The translations under genes and the position numbers were made by a program. DNA of 6,389 nucleotides from Nannocystaceae bacterium (lineage in GTDB: Bacteria; Myxococcota_A; Polyangia; Nannocystales; Nannocystaceae). Of this stretch, positions 1-5,068 are shown one piece after another; the stretch's first letter is position 1; each line of letters opens with the position of its first letter. The notes beneath the pieces were generated by a model. It had not been told where the DNA came from, did no database searches, and saw only the letters and a program-made list of their open reading frames with translations. The stretch covers positions 1 to 6,389 of the forward strand of contig JAESSZ010000003.1 of the NCBI GenBank assembly GCA_016763875.1, given 5' to 3'.

Positions 1-549
1 GACCGCCCAAAACCCACCCAAGATCGTGTAGGCGACCACAATCGCCGCTCCAAGCAAGGCAGCGGAGCTCTGGGACATGTCGAACGTCTCGGCGAAGGTC
101 TTGCCCGCACCCTGGAACTGCGAGGCGACGTAGGTCAGCAAACTGACCAGCACAATGACCGATGCCACCACGCGGATCCGCCGAGGCCACGGTCCTTCCC
201 CGAATCCGGCGAGCACCTCCGTGACCGTCAGCGAGCCCTCGGCGGCACTGTGCCGTCGCAGGCGAGGGGCCAGCACGTACCAGTTCAGCGCAAAGCCACC
301 GACGCACGCCGGTACGATCCAGATCGAGGCGATTCCCCAAGCGTACGCAGCCCCGCTAACCCCCAACAGGGTCCACGCGGAGGACGAACTCGCCGACGCA
401 GAAAGCGCCGCAACCCCTGGCCCCAGACGTCGGCCACCGAGAAAGAAATCAGCCGCGTCGGCGGTGCGTCGGCTCGCCGCCACCCCAATGCCGATCAGCA
501 CAATTTTGTACGCAACGAGGGTGATCAGGATTGCGGTTGCTTCGGACAC
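1..549 (-). CDS. PutP-like sodium/solute symporter (SSS family), N-terminal part
   Basis: This is the first 183 residues of an inner-membrane transporter of the sodium:solute symporter family; the rest lies beyond the left edge. The whole fragment lines up with the N-terminus of proline permease PutP: TM1 at about 7-25, the DFFLGGRRLGP block at 35-44 (PutP has DYILGGRSLGP), TM2 with ALSASASSSSAW at 48-59, the LLGVSGAAYAWG block at 61-72, a following membrane segment at about 75-93, then TM segments at about 126-143 and 164-182 ending in YTILGGFWAV. The GTG start at 547-549 places Arg40 and Ser57 at the same numbers as in PutP. The frame is open back to the stop of the dehydrogenase gene with no better start, and the ribosome site is weak (GGTGG). 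Asp55 of PutP, needed for sodium, is Ser here. The substrate is unknown; proline is only one possibility. Confidence 0.88.
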   Translation of the reverse strand, partial: MSEATAILITLVAYKIVLIGIGVAASRRTADAADFFLGGRRLGPGVAALSASASSSSAWTLLGVSGAAYAWGIASIWIVPACVGGFALNWYVLAPRLRRHSAAEGSLTVTEVLAGFGEGPWPRRIRVVASVIVLVSLLTYVASQFQGAGKTFAETFDMSQSSAALLGAAIVVAYTILGGFWAV

Positions 550-672
550 GACGGACCACCCAGCGGTGAGACGAGCCAGGTCTGCCGCGCCGACCGGTCC
601 TCGCGCCGGACCATAGCCTGCTTTGGCGAGCCTACGCTCGGCACGGGGGGAGCCAACCGCTGCAGCTTTGCG

Positions 673-1467
673 TCAACTGCGGCGCAGGCCCTGCCCGGCC
701 AAAGAGCTCAGAATCCACGGGGCGAACTTCTGCAACGCGACCATGCCCTTGGCGTGACGCGTCACAACGATCTCGCCCTCGTTTTTGGCCACGCCTCGCA
801 ACGCTTCCGCCGCGCAGGACTCTGGGGTCGCGAACTTAATCGGTGACTGAGCGCGCATCTTGTCCCCATCGATGCCTCGGTAGTCAGCATTGTGCGCCAA
901 CTCGGTATCGATAAATCCGGGGCAGAAGCAGCTCACCTTCACGTTGTGACTTTTGGCCTCGATACGCAGGCCCCGTGTCAACCCGACCACAGCGTGTTTG
1001 GTGGCGCTGTACATGGTGAATCCGGGCGCGGCGATCGACCCAGACACCGATGAAGTATTAACGATGTGCCCCGCCCGTCGAGCCATCATCTTGGGATAGA
1101 CCGCCTGCACGCCATGCATGACGCCACGAAGGTTGACGTCGATCAGACGGTTGAGGTCCTTCAGCGACATCTGGTGGTAGTGCCCGATGACGGCGATGCC
1201 AGCGTTGTTGAACAGCAAATCGACGCCCCCCTCCTGCTCCCAAAGTTCATCGAGCACCCCAGCAAAGTCCTCAGCGTCGGTCACGTCGAGCCGACGGGTG
1301 TGAACATCACCCGCGATGGCGGCGGCGGAGCGTTCAAGCAAGGGCACGTCGATGTCGGTCATCCACACGCGCGCGCCGTGCTCGGCCAACTGCGATGACA
1401 AGGCGCGCCCAATCCCCGACGCCGCACCCGTGACAACTGCGACTTTCCCCCGGTAGTGCTTCTTCAT
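673..1467 (-). CDS. Classical short-chain dehydrogenase/reductase (SDR)
   Basis: A 264-residue cytoplasmic NAD(P)-dependent oxidoreductase of the usual length for classical SDRs. The Rossmann nucleotide loop TGAASGIG lies at 13-20, and Asp38 at the end of strand 2 suggests NAD(H) preference. LDVTD at 60-64 contacts the adenine and NNAG is at 87-90. The catalytic tetrad is complete: Asn112, Ser140, Tyr153 and Lys157 (YSATK), followed by the CPGFIDTEL segment at 182-190. The ATG at 1465-1467 is chosen because the protein then begins MKKHYRGKVAVVTG, as expected for the fold. The frame stays open to 1635, but that extension would overlap the upstream gene and has no SDR character. No clear Shine-Dalgarno sequence is visible. 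It lies 70 bases after a secreted protein gene and 123 bases before a symporter gene on the same strand. The substrate cannot be predicted; the C-terminus (about 240-264) is basic and hydrophobic and could touch the membrane. Confidence 0.93.
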   Translation of the reverse strand: MKKHYRGKVAVVTGAASGIGRALSSQLAEHGARVWMTDIDVPLLERSAAAIAGDVHTRRLDVTDAEDFAGVLDELWEQEGGVDLLFNNAGIAVIGHYHQMSLKDLNRLIDVNLRGVMHGVQAVYPKMMARRAGHIVNTSSVSGSIAAPGFTMYSATKHAVVGLTRGLRIEAKSHNVKVSCFCPGFIDTELAHNADYRGIDGDKMRAQSPIKFATPESCAAEALRGVAKNEGEIVVTRHAKGMVALQKFAPWILSSLAGQGLRRS

Positions 1468-1537
1468 CGAGCCGAGGGTACGACGGCGAGGCTCGTGCTC
1501 TCGACCAATTTCCACGGGCGCGATGGCGATGGCTCCC

Positions 1538-2080
1538 TTACGCCACGACCGTTGCGTCGATCCGGAAGTGGCATCGCTGCGAGTATCGGCCCTCGTGGCT
1601 CTCTTTGACGACGTTGTCCGGATCGACCGAAGCATTCATGTAGAGCCTGTTGGTGCTGGTCAGCTTGACCTCCACGAGCGGGTAGATCTTCGCCAGCCCC
1701 GGAGGGAGCGTGAGCATGTCCTTCTTGTAAATGAGATCCGTGGTGCCGTTGCGAACAGCGAACCTGAACTCGAAATCCCTGGCGGGCTGCCCGCCCTTGT
1801 TTTCTACGATCCTACGAACCCAGACGCTATGCCTGCCACTGCCATACCCAAGCACCTGCCCAGAAGTCAGGGGCTTGTTCGCCGCGGAGTCTTTGAAGAC
1901 TTGCAGCGTGCAGGTGAGGTCCGGGAGTTTGACGAGTCTCTTGCGCGAGTTGTTTCTTGCAACCGGGCCCGCGATAGGGCCGGCAGCCTCGGTCGGGGTT
2001 GAGCCTGCGACCCCGCAGACAATCGCGCTGAGTGCGAGGATCGAGCAAAGTCGGGATGCGTGCGCGGCTAGAATCGTCAT
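1538..2080 (-). CDS. Secreted protein with one CARDB-like (Ig-fold) domain
   Basis: A 180-residue exported protein. The N-terminus has a signal peptide: a short basic start, a hydrophobic core at about 11-25, and small residues up to about 33 where cleavage is likely. Cys22 is not in a proper lipobox (Val precedes it), so a lipoprotein is less likely. A linker rich in Arg/Lys follows (41-51), then one beta-rich domain from about 52 to 178. The domain opens with LPDLTCTL, continues with VRRIVENKGGQPARDFEFRF (89-108), and ends with a VDPDNVVKESHEG turn (152-164). These are the marks of a CARDB (cell-adhesion-related, bacterial) immunoglobulin-like domain. Cys57 and Cys170 sit near its two ends and could form a disulphide. 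It probably acts in the periplasm, at the surface or outside the cell; a ligand cannot be named. The family assignment rests on pattern only. The ATG at 2078-2080 lacks a clear ribosome site. Confidence 0.78.
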   Translation of the reverse strand: MTILAAHASRLCSILALSAIVCGVAGSTPTEAAGPIAGPVARNNSRKRLVKLPDLTCTLQVFKDSAANKPLTSGQVLGYGSGRHSVWVRRIVENKGGQPARDFEFRFAVRNGTTDLIYKKDMLTLPPGLAKIYPLVEVKLTSTNRLYMNASVDPDNVVKESHEGRYSQRCHFRIDATVVA

Positions 2081-2170
2081 GACGTCAAGGTAGAGCGCGC
2101 GAAATGTCGTTGTGACTCGTGTGGCGATCTGCGGCCGACTGCGACACCCGTCCCGGTCCGAAGCTGCGTC

Positions 2171-2410
2171 TTAGTCGAGGTGCCCCACAAAACGTACGGC
2201 GACGTCGGGCACGCCCCAGACTCCGGATGCAGGTGCGCTCAAGCGCACCTGACGGGTCCCTGCTTCGAGCTCGACGGTGCAGGAGCGATGGCCGCTTTCC
2301 TTGGCGGCGTGACAGTGAAGTTTCAACTCGCGCCAGGTCTGGCCGTTCTCGGACGATTGCACAGCACCCCTCGCCTCATCCATCCACAAGCGCAGTCCCC
2401 TCGCCGGCAA
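2171..2410 (-). CDS. Doubtful short ORF, possible remnant of a secreted protein
   Basis: I do not recognise this as a known gene. The frame encodes 79 residues from a TTG at 2408-2410, or 70 from an ATG at 2381-2383. It stays open upstream to a stop at 2456-2458, and the residues there (SYFELPLLPARG) also look protein-like, so a start may have been lost. Residues 18-27 read QSSENGQTWR, close to the Asp-box/BNR signature SxDxGxTW of beta-propeller and sialidase-type proteins. The rest has alternating beta-strand character (CTVELEAGTRQVRL) and two cysteines (33 and 44). It lies 90 bases before the CARDB-like gene on the same strand. It could be the tail of a decayed exported protein, a genuine small protein, or chance. 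It contains the 22-base dyad at 2230-2251. Confidence 0.3.
   Translation of the reverse strand: MPARGLRLWMDEARGAVQSSENGQTWRELKLHCHAAKESGHRSCTVELEAGTRQVRLSAPASGVWGVPDVAVRFVGHLD
2230..2251. repeat. Perfect 10-bp dyad with 2-base centre
   Basis: The sequence CAGGTGCGCT is followed by CA and then AGCGCACCTG, a perfect inverted repeat of 10-base arms. The two-base centre is too short for a good RNA hairpin loop, so it resembles a binding site for a dimeric protein more than a terminator. It lies about 150 bases upstream of the minus-strand CARDB-like gene, inside a doubtful ORF. Its role is unknown. Confidence 0.5.
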
Positions 2411-2460
2411 GAGGGGGAGCTCAAAGTACGATCTGTCGTCCCGCGCGCAGCTGCATCACG

Positions 2461-2483
2461 CGCAGTCCATCGCCTGGACTGCG
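2461..2483. repeat. Inverted repeat, 8-bp arms, 7-base loop
   Basis: CGCAGTCC and GGACTGCG are perfect reverse complements separated by ATCGCCT. A small stable stem could form in RNA from either strand. No T-run follows on either side, so it is not a typical intrinsic terminator. It may be chance in GC-rich DNA. Confidence 0.4.
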
Positions 2484-2526
2484 AGGGCCCACAGGAGCCT
2501 TACTCGCGCACTGCCGAGCGACACGC

Positions 2527-2559
2527 GCCGAGCGTAGCAAGGACGTCGCTACGCTCGGC
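2527..2559. repeat. Strong hairpin: 12-bp perfect inverted repeat, 9-base loop
   Basis: GCCGAGCGTAGC at 2527-2538 and its exact reverse complement at 2548-2559 enclose AAGGACGTC. The stem would be very stable in RNA from either strand. There is no T-tract on either side, so rho-independent termination in the classical form is not supported. It sits between genes that diverge, where no terminator is needed. A structured leader or small RNA, or the relic of a lost gene's terminator, are alternatives. Confidence 0.6.
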
Positions 2560-2902
2560 TGGTTCGCGACGGCGCGGTGCGACCCCCCCGGTCCTGTCGT
2601 ACCAAGGGATCGCTTCGTCTCCCTCCTGACCATGTGACCGCGGCGATAGCGCCGAGGCTCGATGTCCCTGCGTCAAATGCGCCATCCAGTGCATCCGCAC
2701 TCTGCGCGTCGCGCGACAGGTGCGCGTTCCAGAGACGCAGCGCCGTCTGTCCTTCGCTCAGGGCGTTTGATTACGCGGCTTTGGGCGCGTGTGCGCTTTG
2801 CCAGTTGGACACCGCGATCCAGACGAAGTACTTGGGGGTTGTCCGAGGGCGGCCCCAACGCGTGGGAAGTCCACGGGCTACAAGCTAAGAAAGATCAAGA
2901 CA

Positions 2903-3100
2903 ATGCCAGAAGGTACGATCAAGCGTCTCACGGACAAGGGGTTCGGATTCATCGAGACGGGAACAGAGAAGGACATGTTCTTCCACAACTCGAATGTCGA
3001 GGGAACCAGTTTCGAGCAACTGCGCGAAGGTGACCGAGTTTCCTTCACCGCAGGCGAAGGACCCAAGGGACCTCGCGCGGAGAACGTCCGCGTCCTTTAG
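2903..3100 (+). CDS. Cold-shock-domain protein
   Basis: A 65-residue single-domain OB-fold protein that binds single-stranded RNA or DNA, the normal size for the Csp family. RNP1 is intact (KGFGFI at 12-17). RNP2 reads DMFFHNS at 24-30, where CspA has DVFVHFS, and the KWFN segment before RNP1 is IKRLTD. The C-terminal half VSFTAGEGPKGPRAENVRVL (46-65) is typical. This variant belongs with the IKRLTDKGFGFI type seen in deltaproteobacteria, cyanobacteria and others rather than the E. coli CspA type. The ATG at 2903-2905 is chosen because the domain begins at once; the frame is open 114 bases further up but carries no domain there. The ribosome site is weak (AAGAAAG some 10 bases before). An intrinsic terminator 25 bases downstream makes it a likely single-gene unit. 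It probably acts as an RNA chaperone; cold induction cannot be judged from sequence. Confidence 0.95.
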   Translation: MPEGTIKRLTDKGFGFIETGTEKDMFFHNSNVEGTSFEQLREGDRVSFTAGEGPKGPRAENVRVL

Positions 3101-3125
3101 GCCGCTGTCGACTTCCGTATTTCAG

Positions 3126-3162
3126 AGCGGCTCCTGGCATTTGCCAGGGGCCGCTTTCGTTT
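3126..3162 (+). terminator. Rho-independent terminator of the cold-shock gene
   Basis: A 13-base-pair stem, AGCGGCTCCTGGC against GCCAGGGGCCGCT with one G-U pair, closes on the loop ATTT and is followed by TTTCGTTT. It begins 25 bases after the stop of the cold-shock gene and separates it from the next gene, which starts about 90 bases later. Confidence 0.9.
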
Positions 3163-3254
3163 GTCCGGTACAGGTTCTTGGCGGCCGTGACGACGGCCAC
3201 GACGACTGTGCTTCGGTCAGTGCGCACTGCCGGTCCCCGAGCTATGGTCGGCGC

Positions 3255-3953
3255 TTGATCGATCTACAGATCTTGCAGCATATCGACTCGGACATTGGGA
3301 CGATCTATCTGGGTCGACGCATGGCGCCAGGCCGCTCGGAGTGGACCTACGAGATCAACATCGACGGCGCGTTGCTGATGAGCAGCAGCAACCCCGTCTC
3401 GGAGCGACGACTGGCGACCAGCGCGCTCGCGATGCACGAGGGAGAGGGCCTTCGTGTCTTGGTGGGCGGCCTCGGGCTGGGGCACAGCGCTGAGGCTGCA
3501 CTCGAATCGCCACGGGTGGCGAGCGTTCGCGTGGTCGAGAAAATGAGTGCGGTCATCGACTGGATGCACGACGGCCTGCTGCCGCTGTCGGCCGAGTTCG
3601 CCGCGGACAAGCGCCTCCAGATCGTGCAAGGCGACATCTACGACGACCTGCTGGGTCCCGCGTCCGAGCAGTACGACCTTATCTTGGTCGACGTCGATCA
3701 CTCGCCGCGCCACCGCCTGTCTGAAGCGAGCGCGCAATTCTACACCCCCGAAGGGCAGCGCCAGGTCGCGCGTCATCTAACTCCGGGTGGCAGGCTGGCC
3801 GTGTGGTCATCCGCCGACGACGACGACTTCATGGCCGTGTTGCGCGAGGTCTATCTCGACGCACGCCGCGAGGACGTGCACTGGGAGGACAAAGGGCTGT
3901 GCGACGGACCGCTTCACGACGTGCTGTTCTTTGGTCGCGCCCATCCGGGCTGA
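3255..3953 (+). CDS. Spermidine-synthase-fold protein (SpeE-like methyltransferase superfamily)
   Basis: A 232-residue soluble protein with the polyamine-synthase layout: a short N-terminal beta region with GTIYLGRR (15-22) and a YEINIDGALLMSS stretch (32-44), then a Rossmann-like AdoMet-binding domain. The nucleotide motif is VLVGGLGLG (68-76), the acidic ribose contact is Glu95 (VVEKM), and QGDIYD (125-130) supplies the adenine-side Asp. VDVDHSP at 145-151 sits where true spermidine synthases carry the catalytic Asp region (DSTDP-like). The classical GGGDG and DSTDP motifs are altered, so putrescine aminopropyl transfer is doubtful; a related transferase or methyltransferase is possible. 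Start: TTG at 3255-3257 is the only in-frame start between the preceding terminator and the ATG at 3321, and the ATG would delete the conserved first strand. There is no speD or other polyamine gene nearby, and no clear promoter. Confidence 0.82.
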   Translation: MIDLQILQHIDSDIGTIYLGRRMAPGRSEWTYEINIDGALLMSSSNPVSERRLATSALAMHEGEGLRVLVGGLGLGHSAEAALESPRVASVRVVEKMSAVIDWMHDGLLPLSAEFAADKRLQIVQGDIYDDLLGPASEQYDLILVDVDHSPRHRLSEASAQFYTPEGQRQVARHLTPGGRLAVWSSADDDDFMAVLREVYLDARREDVHWEDKGLCDGPLHDVLFFGRAHPG

Positions 3954-4071
3954 CGCTTCCGTGATCCTGCGAAGAACCACCGACGGCGTGCCGGATGTCC
4001 TCGGGCGAGACCTTCTGGTGATTGGTGTCGTGGCTGACCAACGGTAGTCGGGGACCCCGTATCCTCCGATT

Positions 4072-4351
4072 GTGGCCGCCCGAACACGCACCGCCTCCCG
4101 AGCGTTCCCGCCGCCCTCGCTGGTCCTGGGCAGCCTCCTGGCGTGCGCCTGCACGACGGAGCCGCAGTGGAGGGCGTAGGCAGCACAAACACTGCGACAC
4201 CGGGGCCAACGCCGTGGGCACCCTGGCCGGAGAAGACGGCGCCCTCCTCGTCGTGTTGGGCGCCCACTTCGACAGCGTACAAAACTCGCCCGACGCCGCC
4301 GACAATGCCACCGGTGTCGCGGTGGTGCTGGGGTTAGCGCCGCACTCTTGA
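4072..4351 (+). pseudogene. Remnant of a secreted M28 zinc peptidase lipoprotein
   Basis: Two pieces of one gene survive in different frames. From a GTG at 4072 the first frame gives a lipoprotein signal peptide: Arg-rich start, hydrophobic LVLGSLLAC with the lipobox cysteine at codon 25 (4144-4146), then a stop at 4177-4179. Shifted by one base, 4205-4342 encodes ANAVGTLAGEDG, then VVLGAHFDSV, then SPDAADNATGVAVVLGLA. This is the conserved first metal-site block of M28 aminopeptidases: the zinc ligand His is at 4265-4267 and the bridging Asp at 4301-4303. A stop follows at 4349-4351. The region between the pieces is only some tens of bases where about 80-100 residues are expected. The later Glu-Glu, Asp and His ligands and the whole C-terminal half are missing, so no active peptidase can be made. 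The remnant is convergent with the sigma factor gene. Confidence 0.8.
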
Positions 4352-4384
4352 TGTGCGCGTGGGGAACAGGTCGTTGAACCGCGA

Positions 4385-4993
4385 TTAGCCGTCAAGGCCA
4401 GCGCGGATCCCTGCGGCCCAGCCCTCAAGGTCGGCGTCCGTGCTCTCAAGCACCCGATGCGATTGTTCAAGTCGAGTCAGAGCCTCAGCCAACAACTCTT
4501 TGCCGCGCCGCAGCCGGCTCCGCGCCGTATTCTCAGGCACGCCCAGCGCCTCGCCCAGCTCCGCGCCAGTGAGTTTTTCCCAGTAGTACAACTCTAGCGC
4601 GACCTGAAACTCCAACGGCACGCACCGCAGGGCCTCGAGCAGCGCCCGTTGTTCCTGTTGCTCGGCGACCACACTCGACGGCCCTGCACCAAGGTCGACG
4701 ACCGAGCAGGAGCCGAAATCGATGCGTTCGTCGCGGCGTTTGCGGCGATAGAACTCCCGCAATACATTGTTCGCGATCGCGAACAGGTAGGTGCGAAAAC
4801 TCGCCCGGCCCTCGAATCGGTCACTCCCTTCCACGCAGCCGATGAATGTGCGCTGCACGGGGTCCTCGACATCGCGGTCGGCTTTGTTCACAAAGAAGCG
4901 TCGGATCGCCTCGAAGTGGCCCTGGAACAGTTGATTCCCGGCCTCGCGGTCGCCTTCTCGCCAGGCGTGCAGCAACTCGGCATCCGTCGCCAT
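4385..4993 (-). CDS. ECF (group IV) RNA polymerase sigma factor
   Basis: A 202-residue sigma-70-family factor with only regions 2 and 4. Region 2 spans about 8-85: ELLHAWREGDREAGNQLF leads in, DVEDPVQRTF (41-50) is region 2.2 for core-polymerase contact with its acidic residues kept, and SFRTYLFAIANNVLREFYRRKRR (65-87) covers 2.3-2.4 for melting and -10 recognition. A linker of about 25 residues (DFGSCSVVDLGAGPSS) follows. Region 4 lies at about 113-172 with LPLEFQ-like start VPLEFQVALELYYWE and a helix-turn-helix LTGAELGEALGVPENTARSRLRRGKELL (141-168). A 30-residue tail contains ESTDADLEGWAAGI. It is divergent from a Ser/Thr kinase gene 75 bases away, and no anti-sigma gene is visible. The ATG at 4991-4993 matches family starts. 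Control by kinase phosphorylation, as known for some kinase-linked ECF groups, is an inference. Confidence 0.95.
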   Translation of the reverse strand: MATDAELLHAWREGDREAGNQLFQGHFEAIRRFFVNKADRDVEDPVQRTFIGCVEGSDRFEGRASFRTYLFAIANNVLREFYRRKRRDERIDFGSCSVVDLGAGPSSVVAEQQEQRALLEALRCVPLEFQVALELYYWEKLTGAELGEALGVPENTARSRLRRGKELLAEALTRLEQSHRVLESTDADLEGWAAGIRAGLDG

Positions 4994-5068
4994 GCAGGCA
5001 CAGATATATCATGCGCCTGCGAGATTCTCTGACGGAATCGCGACGGGACGACACTACCCTGACGTCGG
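4994..5068. promoter_or_regulatory. Shared divergent control region of sigma factor and kinase genes
   Basis: These 75 bases separate two divergent starts and must hold control signals for at least one of them. At 4994-5020 there is an imperfect palindrome: GCAGGC, ACA, the 8-base palindrome GATATATC, ATGC, then GCCTGC. The AT-rich centre stands out in this GC-rich DNA and could be a -10 element or operator; it lies only about 10-17 bases before the sigma factor start, so the transcript leader would be very short. GATTC (5023-5027) and GAATC (5035-5039) form another small dyad. I find no convincing GGAAC/CGTC pair of the classical ECF promoter type. Confidence 0.45.

Larger units (their letters stand above)
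2411..2902. other. Gene-poor stretch upstream of the cold-shock gene
   Basis: Roughly 490 bases in which I see no supportable gene. Open frames occur on both strands, but their products are Arg/Ser/Pro-rich with no family motif, as expected from GC-rich noncoding DNA. The stretch holds two inverted repeats, listed separately. It should also contain the promoter and leader of the cold-shock gene, since the flanking real genes point away from each other. TTGGAC at 2805-2810 could be a -35 element, but nothing near TATAAT follows at the right distance. No tRNA or known RNA motif is apparent. Confidence 0.5.

Noticed and set aside
155..846. Long plus-strand open frames opposite the symporter and the end of the dehydrogenase gene
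   Set aside because: Products are Arg/Pro/Ser-rich without any family motif, and the opposite strand carries clear SSS and SDR conservation; they are third-position GC shadows.
1468..1635. 56-residue N-terminal extension of the dehydrogenase
   Set aside because: It is low-complexity Arg/Ser sequence, overlaps the end of the CARDB-like gene, and SDR proteins start a few residues before the TGxxxGIG loop, as the ATG at 1465-1467 gives.
1523..2093. Plus-strand frames opposite the CARDB-like gene
   Set aside because: No recognisable domain; the minus-strand product has a signal peptide and a coherent beta-domain pattern.
2119..2637. Plus-strand frames of 149 and 172 codons in the gene-poor stretch
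   Set aside because: Compositions are typical of translated GC-rich noncoding DNA and no motif or ribosome site supports them.
2805..2834. Possible sigma-70 promoter for the cold-shock gene (TTGGAC with TACTTG 18 bases on)
   Set aside because: The -10 match is too poor to call.
2789..2902. Upstream extension of the cold-shock protein to 103 residues
   Set aside because: The family is about 65-70 residues and the extension has no domain; the ATG at 2903 starts directly at the OB fold.
2994..3254. Upstream extension of the SpeE-like frame into the cold-shock gene
   Set aside because: It would overlap a conserved gene and read through its terminator; homologous sequence begins only around the TTG at 3255.
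3264..3776. Minus-strand frames opposite the SpeE-like gene
   Set aside because: Shadow frames; the plus strand carries the AdoMet-binding motifs in order.
4049..4059. CGGGG-A-CCCCG palindrome as terminator for the SpeE-like gene
   Set aside because: A one-base centre cannot form a hairpin loop with this stem and no T-run follows.
3829..4470. 213-codon minus-strand frame spanning the SpeE-like end and the peptidase remnant
   Set aside because: Arg/Thr/Ser-rich, crosses the ends of three other features, and no domain is seen.
4649..5032. Plus-strand frame opposite the sigma factor
   Set aside because: The minus strand encodes an intact ECF sigma factor; the plus product has no motif.
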